64,000 nt of DNA from Pseudomonas urmiensis. Lineage in GTDB: Bacteria > Pseudomonadota > Gammaproteobacteria > Pseudomonadales > Pseudomonadaceae. Numbering within the stretch: position 1 is the stretch's first letter; each line of letters opens with the position of its first letter. The notes under the pieces are model-generated. The model searched no databases. It saw nothing but the letters and a program-made list of their open reading frames with translations, and was not told the DNA's origin. Of the stretch, positions 8,641 through 17,311 are shown in pieces. The stretch spans positions 1,493,001-1,557,000 of the forward strand of contig NZ_JABWRE020000001.1 in the NCBI RefSeq assembly GCF_014268815.2. Reading direction: 5' to 3'. The translations under genes were made by a program, and so were the position numbers.

Positions 8641-9948
8641 TTACAAAGCAGGCGCCCCGAAAGCTACATCCTTTTTACCATATCTACGGACTCGGATGTT
8701 GGCTTGCTCAGCGTGACCGACAAACCCTTCCATGAGGCACAGGCGAGAGCAGTATTCACCGATGAGGGCTGATGCTTCATCAGTGAGGACTCGCTGGTAA
8801 GTACAAGTTTTGATGTATTTACCAACCCATAGGCCGCCTGTGTAGCGAGCTGCTTTGTTAGTTGGCAGCGTGTGGTTGGTGCCAATTACCTTGTCGCCAT
8901 AGGAGACGTTAGTGCGAGCACCCACAAACAGAGCGCCGTAATTCTGCAAGTTCTTAACAAAATAGTCGTCATCTCGAGTCATAATCTGGACGTGTTCAGA
9001 GGCGTACTCGTCCGAAAACTTGACCATTTCCTCATAGGACTCACAGAGAATGATTTCACCAAAGTTCTCCCAAGCCTCCGCGGCGATGGCAGAAGTTGGC
9101 AGTAACTCCAGAAGGCGTGCGATTTCCTTCAGCGTGTCTTCCGCCAACTCGCGGGAAGTCGTCAGCATGACGGCAGGAGAATCTTTACCGTGTTCTGCCT
9201 GGCCGAGCAAGTCAGTGGCACAAAGCTCGCCGTCCACGCTGTCATCAGTGATCAGCAGGGTCTCGGTGGGGCCGGCGAAGAGGTCGATGCCCACTCGACC
9301 GAAAAGCTGGCGCTTGGCTTCAGCCACATAGGCATTACCTGGGCCGACGATGATATCCACCGGATCGATGCTCTGGGTGCCGATAGCCATCGCACCCACG
9401 GCCTGGATCCCTCCGAGGCAGTAAATCGAGTCTGCGCCTGCAAGGTATTGAGCTGCCACAATGTAAGGGGCGGGCTTGCCTTGGAAGGGAGGGGCTGCCG
9501 TGGTGATGTTTTGGACGCCCGCCGACTTAGCCGTGACTATGGACATGTGGGCCGAAGCCAGCAATGGGTATTTGCCGCCTGGAACATAGCAGCCGGCAGC
9601 GCTTACTGGGATGTGCTTATGACCCAGGATAACACCTGGAATGGTTTCGATTTCGCAATCCAGCATAGAGGCACGTTGAGCATCAGCGAAGCGACGTACC
9701 TGAGCTTGAGCAAACAGAATGTCATCACGCTCACGATCAGTCAGTTTATTCATGCACTCTTGGATTTCCGCAGGTGTCAGGCGGTAGTCAGTGCGATCCC
9801 AACCATCGAATTGAGTCGATAGCTCGCGGACGGCGGCATCACCGCGCTTCTCGATGTCCAGGAGAATACGGGAAACGTCCGATTTTACTTTCTCGTTCGA
9901 GGCTACTTGCTGCTCCGTAGGGTTCGCTTTTTTTATCCACTCAGCCAT
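8641..9948 (-). CDS. Histidinol dehydrogenase-family enzyme, possibly sulfopropanediol dehydrogenase (HpsN-like)
   Basis: A 435-residue NAD-dependent dehydrogenase of the HisD fold. The metal/catalytic positions of the family are present: Gln and His in [11 protein letters not shown], the Glu-His pair in ASEHVQIM, Asp in [14 protein letters not shown] and a late His in [13 protein letters not shown]-site motifs are also seen ([26 protein letters not shown]). It stands alone, away from any his operon, and ends in [11 protein letters not shown]. That matches the catabolic HisD paralogues, of which HpsN, which oxidises (R)-2,3-dihydroxypropane-1-sulfonate to sulfolactate, is the characterised example. 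No suyAB or sulfonate transporter is nearby, so the substrate is open. ATG 9948 follows an AAAGGTG box. Confidence 0.65.
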   Translation of the reverse strand: MAEWIKKANPTEQQVASNEKVKSDVSRILLDIEKRGDAAVRELSTQFDGWDRTDYRLTPAEIQECMNKLTDRERDDILFAQAQVRRFADAQRASMLDCEIETIPGVILGHKHIPVSAAGCYVPGGKYPLLASAHMSIVTAKSAGVQNITTAAPPFQGKPAPYIVAAQYLAGADSIYCLGGIQAVGAMAIGTQSIDPVDIIVGPGNAYVAEAKRQLFGRVGIDLFAGPTETLLITDDSVDGELCATDLLGQAEHGKDSPAVMLTTSRELAEDTLKEIARLLELLPTSAIAAEAWENFGEIILCESYEEMVKFSDEYASEHVQIMTRDDDYFVKNLQNYGALFVGARTNVSYGDKVIGTNHTLPTNKAARYTGGLWVGKYIKTCTYQRVLTDEASALIGEYCSRLCLMEGFVGHAEQANIRVRRYGKKDVAFGAPAL

Positions 9949-10308
9949 CTCATCACCTTTATTGTAGGTATCAGAACCCTAGCGTCTCGCCATACTCCGA
10001 CGCGTAGTTCTGAAATAAATAGTTTCAGGCAAAACGCCTTGTTTGTTTACATTGGTTGACCAAACCAAATGTGAGTCAATCGCTTCCGCTAGTTCGTGCG
10101 GATGCGGAGATCGACGCTCCCGGCAGAGCGGCTAAGCCTAACGACCAGAAGGCTTAATGCCCTGCCTAGTAAAGAAATTAAGCGTTTATCTGAGTCGCCA
10201 CAATTTCTCATAAGGACGAAAAGTGACGCACTGTGACGCAGGCTGGATTTGGAGTGGGGAAGCTGGCGGCTGCGAGGTGATGATGAGCCTTAAGAAGCAT
10301 TTTCTACG
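9949..10308. other. Intergenic promoter region of the HisD-family gene
   Basis: About 360 bases between the HisD-family gene and the downstream end of the XRE regulator gene. Apart from the palindrome at 10052-10063 I see no gene. Confidence 0.4.
10052..10063. promoter_or_regulatory. Operator-like palindrome TTGGT-TG-ACCAA
   Basis: A perfect 5-bp inverted repeat with 2-base spacer about 105 bases upstream of the HisD-family start, embedded in a second, shifted repeat (ACCAAACCAAAT). The size fits a GntR-type or XRE-type operator. The bound regulator is unknown; the neighbouring XRE gene or one of the GntR genes are candidates. Confidence 0.4.
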
Positions 10309-11127
10309 TCATATACGGGCAGAATCGATGAAGGAGTTATCACTGTCTAGATAAGTAATGATTTCCTTGGGGATGGAAGGATCTGTGGGTGAAAGCACTG
10401 TTGCTCGCTTTATATGAGTTTTACGTATTAAGCCTTTGCCCACAAATGCCATTGCGACCTTGGCTGCTACCGGTTGCCGCATCATTGAAGCGGCTATCCC
10501 GCTGGTAACTCCGAAGATAAATTTTTTTGAGTTGCGGTTCACAGACGCCAGGTTGCTGAATGTCAGTTCATTGCGCTGAATCGTCTCAAAGTCTATAGCG
10601 AAAATTCGGCCTGCAACAGGGAAGCACAATCCATGATATTTAAAGTGGTAATCGTTTTTACCTGTGCCATCGGCGCTAGGAAATCGCTCAACATAGTAAT
10701 GCCTTAGGGATCCCTCCGCTTCGTAAATACAGAAAATCGAGCGAACGATCTGGCCGGTGTAAATTGACGAGTAGTGATAGCGTTCATAGACTCCAATTAT
10801 ACTGCTAGGTGAGGGGGTTGCACTGGCAGTGACTTCGTCGATGAAGCTGATCATCTTGGGCGCTTGGATCAGACTTCGAAATAGATGAAAGTGGCTGCCG
10901 TCAATTATGGATCTAAAGTCACCAGGAGATGAAAAAAGAACTTCAGTTGATAAGCCAAAATGATTGGCAATAGCCCTAAGGTTGCTCTTGGAAGGCTCGT
11001 GAGTGCCAGCAAGATATTTGTTGAACTGTTGCCGGTTGAGACCAACTTTCCTGCAGAATTCTGTTACAGATCCCGACTTTTCGCACAGTGTTCGTAGGTT
11101 GGCGGATAGGTAGTCAGATGAAGCCAT
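10309..11127 (-). CDS. XRE-family helix-turn-helix regulator with long C-terminal domain
   Basis: A 272-residue protein with an N-terminal Cro/CI HTH (about residues 8-62: TLCEKSGSVTEFCRKVGLNR, QQFNKYLAGTHEPSKSNLRA, IANHFGL) followed by about 200 residues of unrecognised, mostly beta/alpha sequence. I start it at ATG 11127, 8 bases after a GGAGG box; the frame extends to a TTG two codons earlier. Large XRE proteins of this form often sense metabolites and control an adjacent enzyme gene. Lying in the same direction upstream of the HisD-family gene, it may control that gene through the palindrome at 10052. Confidence 0.65.
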   Translation of the reverse strand: MASSDYLSANLRTLCEKSGSVTEFCRKVGLNRQQFNKYLAGTHEPSKSNLRAIANHFGLSTEVLFSSPGDFRSIIDGSHFHLFRSLIQAPKMISFIDEVTASATPSPSSIIGVYERYHYSSIYTGQIVRSIFCIYEAEGSLRHYYVERFPSADGTGKNDYHFKYHGLCFPVAGRIFAIDFETIQRNELTFSNLASVNRNSKKFIFGVTSGIAASMMRQPVAAKVAMAFVGKGLIRKTHIKRATVLSPTDPSIPKEIITYLDSDNSFIDSARI

Positions 11128-11530
11128 GGACAAGACCTCCAGATAGAATTTCCATACAGGTTCGTAATCAAAAAGCCAAGCAAAATTTCTACATGTTACC
11201 GCGTCAGATCGAAAAGGGTGGGGGTGATTAGACGTATTATTCTGCGACGCCGAATAGTAATCCTGAGAGAGCAGGTATCATTAAGCCCCCTGACTGGTAT
11301 TCATTTTCGCACATCCTAGCCCTGGCTCCTTCGCGTTCAACGTGGCTCCAGTGAGCCTCTATGCATTGGCAGGAGGCTTAGATTATCGGGGCGGCTCCAT
11401 TCTGTCACTCGTTCCCATTCAGATCTCCCAACCGCTAGCTCCGCTTGCCCTGGCGGTGAGATGCGGTCTACGACATCATTTGAATCCAACTGCTCGAAGT
11501 TATCAATCGGAGCGGTGTCGTGGCTATTGA
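11128..11530. other. Intergenic/decayed region
   Basis: About 400 bases. A minus-strand frame at 11337-11552 overlaps the tail of the LysR remnant but has no recognisable domain or ribosome site. I regard the stretch as decayed sequence. Confidence 0.35.
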
Positions 11531-12130
11531 TCAGCAGCGGGCCAAATGACATCGCTTCTGATACTGGAGCAGCTTACGGACACAACGTGCGCATCCATCT
11601 GGGTCAGAGGCGGGCCAGTTCGGGGTCACGACTTGCTCACCGAAAGGCAACTCGACGGACACGGCATCGTAAGTTGGTTGTTTGGCTTTCGCCTTGGTCG
11701 GTATTGGGGCTTGCAAAGCTGCAGTAGACTGTTTGAGGAAAAGTGGCATCAATTTGTGAATGACGTCGGCGTTGATGTCATTGCTGGTATCTATCTGGAT
11801 TTTGTGCGGAAAGCAGCTTTGAGCAGCGATATCGATATTGGGCTTTTCGGTCTTAACGTCGGCCAATTCGTTGAGTTCAAGGATTAGGTCATCATTGAGG
11901 GAGAGTAGTTGTATACCTCGACTATAAACCACGTTGCCACTATCGGTAAGGATCACTTTTCTAGGATATCGGATAAGTAGCCTGAAACCCAGCTTGTTCT
12001 CAAGAAGAGCCACATGCTTGCTGACGGTGGCCTGGGTAATCCCGAGGACTTTCGAGGCGTGAGTAAATCCGCCTTGTCTCACCACCTCTATAAAGCTTCG
12101 CAGTGGCCCGAGGTCTGTAATGCCTTGCAT
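11531..12130 (-). pseudogene. LysR-type regulator N-terminus fused to unrelated sequence
   Basis: The first about 90 residues are a normal LysR DNA-binding domain (PLRSFIEVVRQGGFTHASKV, LGITQATVSKHVALLENKLG, then LTDSGNVVYSRGIQLLSL and the linker helix). After DVKTEKPNIDI the effector-binding domain expected of LysR proteins is missing. Instead about 100 residues follow (FPHKIQIDTSNDINADV, then QPTYDAVSVELPFGEQV) that I cannot place. The total of 199 residues is about 100 short of the family. It could be a truncated regulator still able to bind DNA, or simply a chimera made by deletion. Confidence 0.55.
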
Positions 12131-12181
12131 GGAGATTTACCCAAATAACGGTTGACGATCAGTACGTTATGAGATGCATGT

Positions 12182-12841
12182 TCAATTAAAGTCGGAGAGG
12201 AGTGCAGACATGCGTTCCCACGATTTCAGAATATGCTCCCGCATGGCGTCAGTAGCGGTCTGAGCGTCGCCATTCACGAGCGCTGAGATGATGAGGTTGT
12301 GCTCTTCTCTGGCCTGCTGGGTTACGGATGTGCGGAAACAGAGTCGGAAAACATGCATGTGCGCGTGGAGGCGAGCGAGAGTCTCGGCCATGAGCTCGTT
12401 GCCGGCTTGCTGCGCGATCCAAGCATGGAACTCTGCATCATGCTTTGCAAAGTGACCATAGGCGGTGGAGTCATGCTTTTTGGTCGAAATTTCGATGCGA
12501 TTTGAGAGGTCGCTAAGGTACCGCCGCTGCTCGTCACTCATCCTCTCGCAGGCAAGGGCCACCATATATGGCTCAAGCAGCAGGCGCATTTCATGCATCT
12601 CTTCGAAGCGCTTGCGAGCCGGCATGTCGGCGGCGCTGTAGCCTACGTTGTGTGTCTTGACCACCAATCCTTCTGCTTCGAGCCTGATGAGAGCCGCGCG
12701 TACCGGGGTCTGCGAGACGCCTAGTTGTCGGGCCAATGCGTCAACTGAAATCTTGCTGCCGGGCAACACCTTCAGTGTGATGAGCTCTGCCAACACCGTC
12801 TCGTAGACCTTGTCGCCAAGCGATAAGTGGTTGGTTTCCAT
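12182..12841 (-). CDS. GntR/FCD regulator 1
   Basis: A 219-residue regulator: winged HTH at about residues 8-75 (GDKVYETVLAELITLKVLPG, LARQLGVSQTPVRAALIRLE) and an FCD effector domain (FEEMHEMRLLLEPYMV, FHAWIAQQAGN, MREHILKSWERM) with metal-site-type Asp/His positions. I prefer ATG 12841; the frame runs to a TTG at 12901 that would overlap the promoter of the divergent operon. It is clearly paralogous to the GntR gene at 17312-17995, which closes the same cluster. It is divergent from the Ldh2/ADH/ALDH/RidA operon and probably represses it through the site at 12945-12966. Confidence 0.8.
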   Translation of the reverse strand: METNHLSLGDKVYETVLAELITLKVLPGSKISVDALARQLGVSQTPVRAALIRLEAEGLVVKTHNVGYSAADMPARKRFEEMHEMRLLLEPYMVALACERMSDEQRRYLSDLSNRIEISTKKHDSTAYGHFAKHDAEFHAWIAQQAGNELMAETLARLHAHMHVFRLCFRTSVTQQAREEHNLIISALVNGDAQTATDAMREHILKSWERMSALLSDFN

Positions 12842-12908
12842 GGGAGGCTGACCAGAAAAAAAAGAGAGAGTGGATAACCTAGTCACGTGCTGATGTTCCA
12901 AAAATTCG

Positions 12909-12937
12909 TTGACAGCATAATACCAAGGCAGTAAGGT
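12909..12937 (+). promoter_or_regulatory. Sigma-70 type promoter of the Ldh2 operon
   Basis: TTGACA at 12909-12914, a 17-base spacer and TAAGGT at 12932-12937. The predicted transcription start falls next to the GntR-like site at 12945, as expected for repression. Confidence 0.5.
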
Positions 12938-12944
12938 AAATCAA

Positions 12945-12966
12945 ATACGATTTCCGATACGATATC
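12945..12966. promoter_or_regulatory. Candidate GntR operator (TCCGATACGAT)
   Basis: ATACGAT occurs twice in tandem around TTTCCG here (12945-12966). The 11-mer TCCGATACGAT at 12953-12963 recurs exactly, inverted, at 18055-18065 upstream of the paralogous GntR gene. Position just downstream of the -10 fits a repressor site. Confidence 0.55.
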
Positions 12967-12984
12967 ATTTTGAGGGGTCATCAG

Positions 12985-13983
12985 GTGCTGACAATAAGCC
13001 CAGAAGAAGCCACCGCTACTTGCACCCGAGCGCTGAGCAAGGCCGGTGTTCCTTCGGTTCATGCTGATATTCAGGTTGAATTGCTTCTCGAAGCAGAGCT
13101 ACGTGGGCGTGCATCGCATGGCTTGCAGCGGCTGCCGCGCGTTATCGAGCGCATTCGAAATGGCGTTTGCAACCCCACTACTAGGGGCGTTGGCACTTGG
13201 CGCGGTACTAGTTTGTATGACGTGGACGGTGAGAATGGTCTCGGGCCAGTTGTCGCTTTCTCAGCGCTGAAGGAGATCTCGGAGAAGGCCAAGTCAGCTG
13301 GCATTGCTATCGCGAACGTTCGCAACTGCAACCACATTGGGATGCTTGCGCTGTATGCGGAGCGTGTTGCTAAAGAGGGCCAGATTCTGATCGCGCTGAC
13401 CACAAGCGAGGCTCTCGTCCACCCTTGGGGTGGCCGCAAGGCATTGATCGGTACCAATCCTATCGCAATCGGTGTGCCGGCGTCGCCGGCACCATTCATT
13501 GTGGATATGGCAACCAGCCTAGTCTCGATGGGCCAAGTTCACGATTACGCGAACCGTGGTGAGCAGCTTCAGCATGGTTGGGCGCTCGACGCAAATGGTG
13601 ACCCAACGCTCAACGCAACTGCTGCCAAAGAGGGGGCCATCGCACCTTTTGGTGAAGCAAAAGGATACGCCTTGGGCCTGGCAATCGAAGTGCTAGTCGC
13701 CAGTCTGACTGCGTCTGCACTCGGTACCGAGGTGAAAGGCACACTTGATGCCACTCACCAATGTAACAAAGGCGACGTGTTCATTGTAATCGAGCCGGCT
13801 CACGGTGTTGCTCAACATATTAGCAGGTACCTGCAAACGATCCGTGACTGCAAGCCTGCAAAGGTGGAACGCCCTGTACTTGTGCCAGGCGATCGCGCGT
13901 TGATCGCTCGCAGGAAGAGCTTGGAAAACGGTGTGAAATTACCTGCTTTTGTCTGGAATAACATTCAAGCGCTCGCCCGATAA
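12985..13983 (+). CDS. Ldh2/malate dehydrogenase-2 family oxidoreductase
   Basis: A 332-residue NAD(P)-dependent 2-hydroxyacid dehydrogenase of the Ldh2/YlbC/ComC family. Motifs: RASHGLQRLPRV near residue 43, VRNCNHIGMLALYAERVA with the family His near 115, and LIGTNPIAIGVP near 157 followed by FIVDMATS. The start is GTG 12985, 8 bases after GAGGGG; a TTG at 12970 lacks a site. Family members act on lactate, malate, ureidoglycolate or (R)-sulfolactate (ComC), so the substrate is not determined. First gene of a four-gene operon behind a clear promoter and operator. Given the HisD-family gene 3 kb away, a role in C3 (sulfo)hydroxyacid oxidation is possible but unproven. Confidence 0.75.
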   Translation: MLTISPEEATATCTRALSKAGVPSVHADIQVELLLEAELRGRASHGLQRLPRVIERIRNGVCNPTTRGVGTWRGTSLYDVDGENGLGPVVAFSALKEISEKAKSAGIAIANVRNCNHIGMLALYAERVAKEGQILIALTTSEALVHPWGGRKALIGTNPIAIGVPASPAPFIVDMATSLVSMGQVHDYANRGEQLQHGWALDANGDPTLNATAAKEGAIAPFGEAKGYALGLAIEVLVASLTASALGTEVKGTLDATHQCNKGDVFIVIEPAHGVAQHISRYLQTIRDCKPAKVERPVLVPGDRALIARRKSLENGVKLPAFVWNNIQALAR

Positions 13984-14007
13984 TAATAAGTTAGGAAGGT
14001 CAGACAG

Positions 14008-15213
14008 ATGAACAATGAATTTGGTCTAACTCGTAGTCCCAAAGAAATCGTATTTGGCGATGGTCAGCGCTTTGCATTAGGTGCTATTACCGCGAAGATC
14101 GGTAAGCGAGCACTGATTTGTACGGATGAGCGCTTGGCATCTTCTCCTGTGATGACTGAGCTACTTGAGAACCTGGCGAGCCACGGCGTTGAATGTAGCG
14201 TTTTCGGTGGCACCTTGGCGGAACTTCCATCCGACAGCATTGAGGCCTGTGTCACTGAGTATAAAGATCTTAACCCCGAAGTGGTCATCGGCGTGGGTGG
14301 CGGTAGCTGCTTGGACATGGCCAAGCTGGTTGCACTACTGTTGACTTTCCGAGGAAGTTTGGATGAGTACTATGGCGAGCTGAAAGTTCCAGGCCCGTTG
14401 ATTCCTGTCATCGCGATGCCGACCACTGCGGGTACCGGTTCCGAAGTCACTCCGGTAGCGGTACTAGCAGACAAGAAGCGCGACCTGAAGGTCGGTATCT
14501 CTTCACCGTATCTGATTCCCCATACCGCAATTTGTGACCCCGAGCTGACAGCCACTTGCCCACCTGGTTTGACCGCAATCTCAGGTGCCGATGCCCTAAC
14601 GCACGCCATTGAGGCTTTCACAGCAGTGCGTAACCCGGTGAATTCTGATCTATCCCAGTCTCGTGTATTCGTAGGCAAGAACCTGCTTAGCGACCAGTAT
14701 GCCCTGAGTGCCATTCGCACTGTGTTCTCATACCTACCGCGCGCAGTAGTCAACGGTGCTGACCGTGAAGCTCGCTCGAAGCTAATGGAAGCTTCGCTGT
14801 TGGCTGGTATGGCTTTTGGTGTCGCGGGTACCGCCGCTGCACACGCACTTCAGTATCCTGTAGGGGCGCTGACTCAGACTGCGCACGGGTTGGGTGTCGC
14901 CGCGCTCCTGCCTTACGTCATGCGCTTCAATGCCGAAGTTGCACCAGAGTCTTACCTTGCTATTGCCGAGGCGTTGGATATCAAAGGTGCTACCGACAAA
15001 GAAACGGTAGATCAGCTTGTCGAGATGACTCGTGCGCTATTTAAGACCATCAAGATCCCTCGCACCATAGCTGAGTTGGGTATTAAAGAATCGCAACTCG
15101 ACTGGATCGCGGAGCAATCGCTGCTGGCCGCTCGTCTCGTCAACAATAACCCGCGCAAGCTCGATTTCCAGTCGATGCGTGAGCTTGTTGGTCAAGCATT
15201 CCACGGCCTTTGA
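14008..15213 (+). CDS. Iron-containing (group III) alcohol dehydrogenase
   Basis: A 401-residue NAD-dependent Fe-ADH. The nucleotide-binding GVGGGSCLDMAKL lies at about 91-103, then TTAGTGSEVTPVAV, and metal ligands sit in SGADALTHAIEAF (Asp, His, about 195-205) and in TAAAHALQYPVGALTQTAHG (two His, about 275-295). The insertion VNSDLSQSRVFVGKN before the ligand region is longer than in FucO. The gene follows the Ldh2 gene by 24 bases with a GGAAGG box. Relatives include lactaldehyde reductase, 1,3-propanediol and 4-hydroxybutyrate dehydrogenases. With the following semialdehyde-dehydrogenase-like ALDH, an alcohol-aldehyde-acid sequence such as 4-hydroxybutyrate to succinate is one option. 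Confidence 0.8.
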   Translation: MNNEFGLTRSPKEIVFGDGQRFALGAITAKIGKRALICTDERLASSPVMTELLENLASHGVECSVFGGTLAELPSDSIEACVTEYKDLNPEVVIGVGGGSCLDMAKLVALLLTFRGSLDEYYGELKVPGPLIPVIAMPTTAGTGSEVTPVAVLADKKRDLKVGISSPYLIPHTAICDPELTATCPPGLTAISGADALTHAIEAFTAVRNPVNSDLSQSRVFVGKNLLSDQYALSAIRTVFSYLPRAVVNGADREARSKLMEASLLAGMAFGVAGTAAAHALQYPVGALTQTAHGLGVAALLPYVMRFNAEVAPESYLAIAEALDIKGATDKETVDQLVEMTRALFKTIKIPRTIAELGIKESQLDWIAEQSLLAARLVNNNPRKLDFQSMRELVGQAFHGL

Positions 15214-15240
15214 TTAACATTGATAGGTAAAACAACAACC

Positions 15241-16698
15241 ATGACTTCGCAATCTCTAAACGTCGTTCAACTCCCAACCGACCTGTTCATAGGTGGTCAG
15301 TGGATCAACTCCATCTCCCAGGCCCGTATCGAGGTGTTCAATCCTTCGACCCAGCAGATCATTGCGTCAGTAGCAGACGCTTCTCTGGACGATGCACAGG
15401 CCGCTGTTGACGCTGCTGCCAAAGCTGCTCCGGCCTGGGCTGCCACCCCAGCTCGAGCTCGCAGCGAAATTCTACGTCGCTGTTTCGAGCTGATGACTCG
15501 TGATAAGGAAAGACTGGCGACTTTGATCTCTATGGAGAATGGAAAGTCCCTGAACGACGCCCTTGGGGAGGTGACCTACGCTGCCGAGTTCTTCCGTTGG
15601 TTTGCTGAAGAAGCTGTTCGTATCGAAGGCGATTTCAGCCGTTCTCCTAGCGGCCTTGCACGCACAATCGTCCAGTATGAACCGATCGGTATCGCCCTGC
15701 TGGTGACACCGTGGAATTTCCCTGCTGCCATGGCTACCCGCAAGATCGCTCCTGCACTGGCTGCGGGCTGCACCTGTATCTTGAAACCTGCCACCGAGAC
15801 TCCGCTGACTGCCTACTTGGTTGCTGAGATCCTGGCTGAAGCCGGAGTACCGGACGGCGTAGTTAACGTTATTACCACCCGAGCTTCGGGCAAGGTTTGC
15901 TCCCAAATCCTAGATGACGATCGTGTTCGCAAGCTTTCTTTCACTGGCTCGACTGAAGTGGGCCGCGTTCTGCTGCGCAAAGCTGCCGATTCAGTAGTGA
16001 ACTGCTCCATGGAGCTGGGTGGTAATGCTCCGTTCCTAGTATTCGATGACGCCGACATTGATGTTGCCGTCGAAGGTGCCATGATCGCAAAAATGCGCAA
16101 CGGCGGCGAAGCCTGCACTGCAGCGAACCGCTTCTACGTACAACGTGGGATTGCCGCTGAATTCTCCAAGCGCTTCGCTGAGCGCATGAGTGCTCTGCGA
16201 GTAGATGATGGTGCTAAGGCTGGAACCCAATGTGGCCCTTTGATCAATGCCAGCGCCGTCGAAAAGGTAGCCTCTTTGGTTGATGACGCAGTTTCCAAAG
16301 GTGCAGTCGTTCTGACTGGCGGTAACAGCCCGGATCGCGTCGGTTACTTCTACAGCCCGACCGTACTTATCAATGTGCCTGCTAACGCTGACTTGCTGAA
16401 AGAAGAGATCTTTGGCCCAGTCGCTCCGATTGTAGTGTTCGATCACGAAGACGAAGCAGTTGATGCTGCCAACGCCACCGAATATGGCCTTGTGGCTTAC
16501 GTCTTCACCGGCGATCTTGCCAGAGGTATGCGCATCTCCGAGCGTCTCGAGAGCGGGATGATCGGTCTGAATCGTGGCATCGTCTCAGACCCTGCAGCTC
16601 CATTCGGTGGTGTGAAGCAGAGTGGCTTGGGCCGCGAAGGCGCTCACCACGGCATGCTGGAGTTTATGGAGGCCAAGTACATTTCCGTCAACTGGTGA
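15241..16698 (+). CDS. Aldehyde dehydrogenase, succinate-semialdehyde dehydrogenase-like
   Basis: A 485-residue ALDH of the GabD/SSADH subgroup: PWNFPAAMATRKIAPALAAG (about 145-165), MELGGNAPFLVFDDADID (general base Glu about 258) and the nucleophile Cys in NGGEACTAANRFYVQ (about 292). The Asn after GG in ELGGN rather than ELGGK is typical of the SSADH group. ATG 15241 is chosen over a TTG at 15220 that would nearly abut the upstream stop. Third gene of the operon, probably oxidising the aldehyde produced by the Fe-ADH. NAD or NADP preference cannot be read here. Confidence 0.8.
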   Translation: MTSQSLNVVQLPTDLFIGGQWINSISQARIEVFNPSTQQIIASVADASLDDAQAAVDAAAKAAPAWAATPARARSEILRRCFELMTRDKERLATLISMENGKSLNDALGEVTYAAEFFRWFAEEAVRIEGDFSRSPSGLARTIVQYEPIGIALLVTPWNFPAAMATRKIAPALAAGCTCILKPATETPLTAYLVAEILAEAGVPDGVVNVITTRASGKVCSQILDDDRVRKLSFTGSTEVGRVLLRKAADSVVNCSMELGGNAPFLVFDDADIDVAVEGAMIAKMRNGGEACTAANRFYVQRGIAAEFSKRFAERMSALRVDDGAKAGTQCGPLINASAVEKVASLVDDAVSKGAVVLTGGNSPDRVGYFYSPTVLINVPANADLLKEEIFGPVAPIVVFDHEDEAVDAANATEYGLVAYVFTGDLARGMRISERLESGMIGLNRGIVSDPAAPFGGVKQSGLGREGAHHGMLEFMEAKYISVNW

Positions 16699-16792
16699 CT
16701 CTAATTATCTTAGTTTAAATCATGTTTTGGGAGTTGGCTTGCTGAGCTTGTCACAGAAAGCCAGCTTCTTTTTCATTAATAGGACTCCTAAA

Positions 16793-17254
16793 ATGAGCGT
16801 TTATGAGCGTCTTCGTGAGCTGAACATCAAGCTGCCAGACTCCATCAAGCCAGCAGCCAGTTATGTAATGGCTGTGCAAACTGGATCGAATCTGTATGTG
16901 TCCGGTCACATACCTCGCAGGGATGGTCAGCCTTGGGTAGGTGTCCTCGGGATAAATATTTCCATCGAAGATGCTGGCGCAGCCGCTCGCAGCGTTGCAC
17001 TCGACCTACTGTCTACACTACATGATCAATTGGGCAGCCTGGATCGCATCAAGCGCATTGTCAAAGCGGTGGTACTTGTGAACTCCGGCCCGGAATTTCA
17101 GGAGCAGCACATCGTTGCTAACGGCTTCTCCGAAACCTTAGTGGAGATTTTGGGCGATGTTGGTAAGCATGCACGCTCTGCGTTCGGTGTGGCGCAGTTG
17201 CCAATGGGCGTGTGCGTAGAGGTAGAGCTGGTTGTTGAAGTGAAGTCTGTCTAA
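16793..17254 (+). CDS. RidA-family (YjgF) protein
   Basis: A 153-residue member of the RidA superfamily in its longer, YjgH-like form (PAASYVMAVQTGSNLYVSGH, IPRRDGQPWVG at about 20-50; HARSAFGVAQLPMGVCVEVE at about 120-140, containing the conserved Arg and the LP-xxxxVE motif). Canonical RidA hydrolyses reactive enamine/imine intermediates released by PLP enzymes. Many catabolic RidA paralogues instead act on pathway-specific imines or lactones. Its place at the end of the dehydrogenase operon suggests that a nitrogen-containing or unstable intermediate occurs in the pathway. The start is ATG 16793; the frame upstream overlaps the ALDH gene out of phase. Confidence 0.75.
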   Translation: MSVYERLRELNIKLPDSIKPAASYVMAVQTGSNLYVSGHIPRRDGQPWVGVLGINISIEDAGAAARSVALDLLSTLHDQLGSLDRIKRIVKAVVLVNSGPEFQEQHIVANGFSETLVEILGDVGKHARSAFGVAQLPMGVCVEVELVVEVKSV

Positions 17255-17264
17255 ATCATCCTGC

Positions 17265-17296
17265 GGGTTCGGTATCGATAAAGCGGTACTGAACCC
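17265..17296. terminator. Hairpin between converging ridA-like and gntR genes
   Basis: GGGTTCGGTA pairs with TACTGAACCC (one G-T type mismatch) around a 12-base loop. It lies in the 57-base gap between converging genes. No T-run. Confidence 0.45.
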
Positions 17297-17311
17297 CTAA
17301 CGACGACACAC

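Noticed and set aside
8641..9948. Histidine biosynthetic hisD
   Set aside because: No other his gene is near, and the context and C-terminus fit catabolic paralogues better; the call is left at family level.
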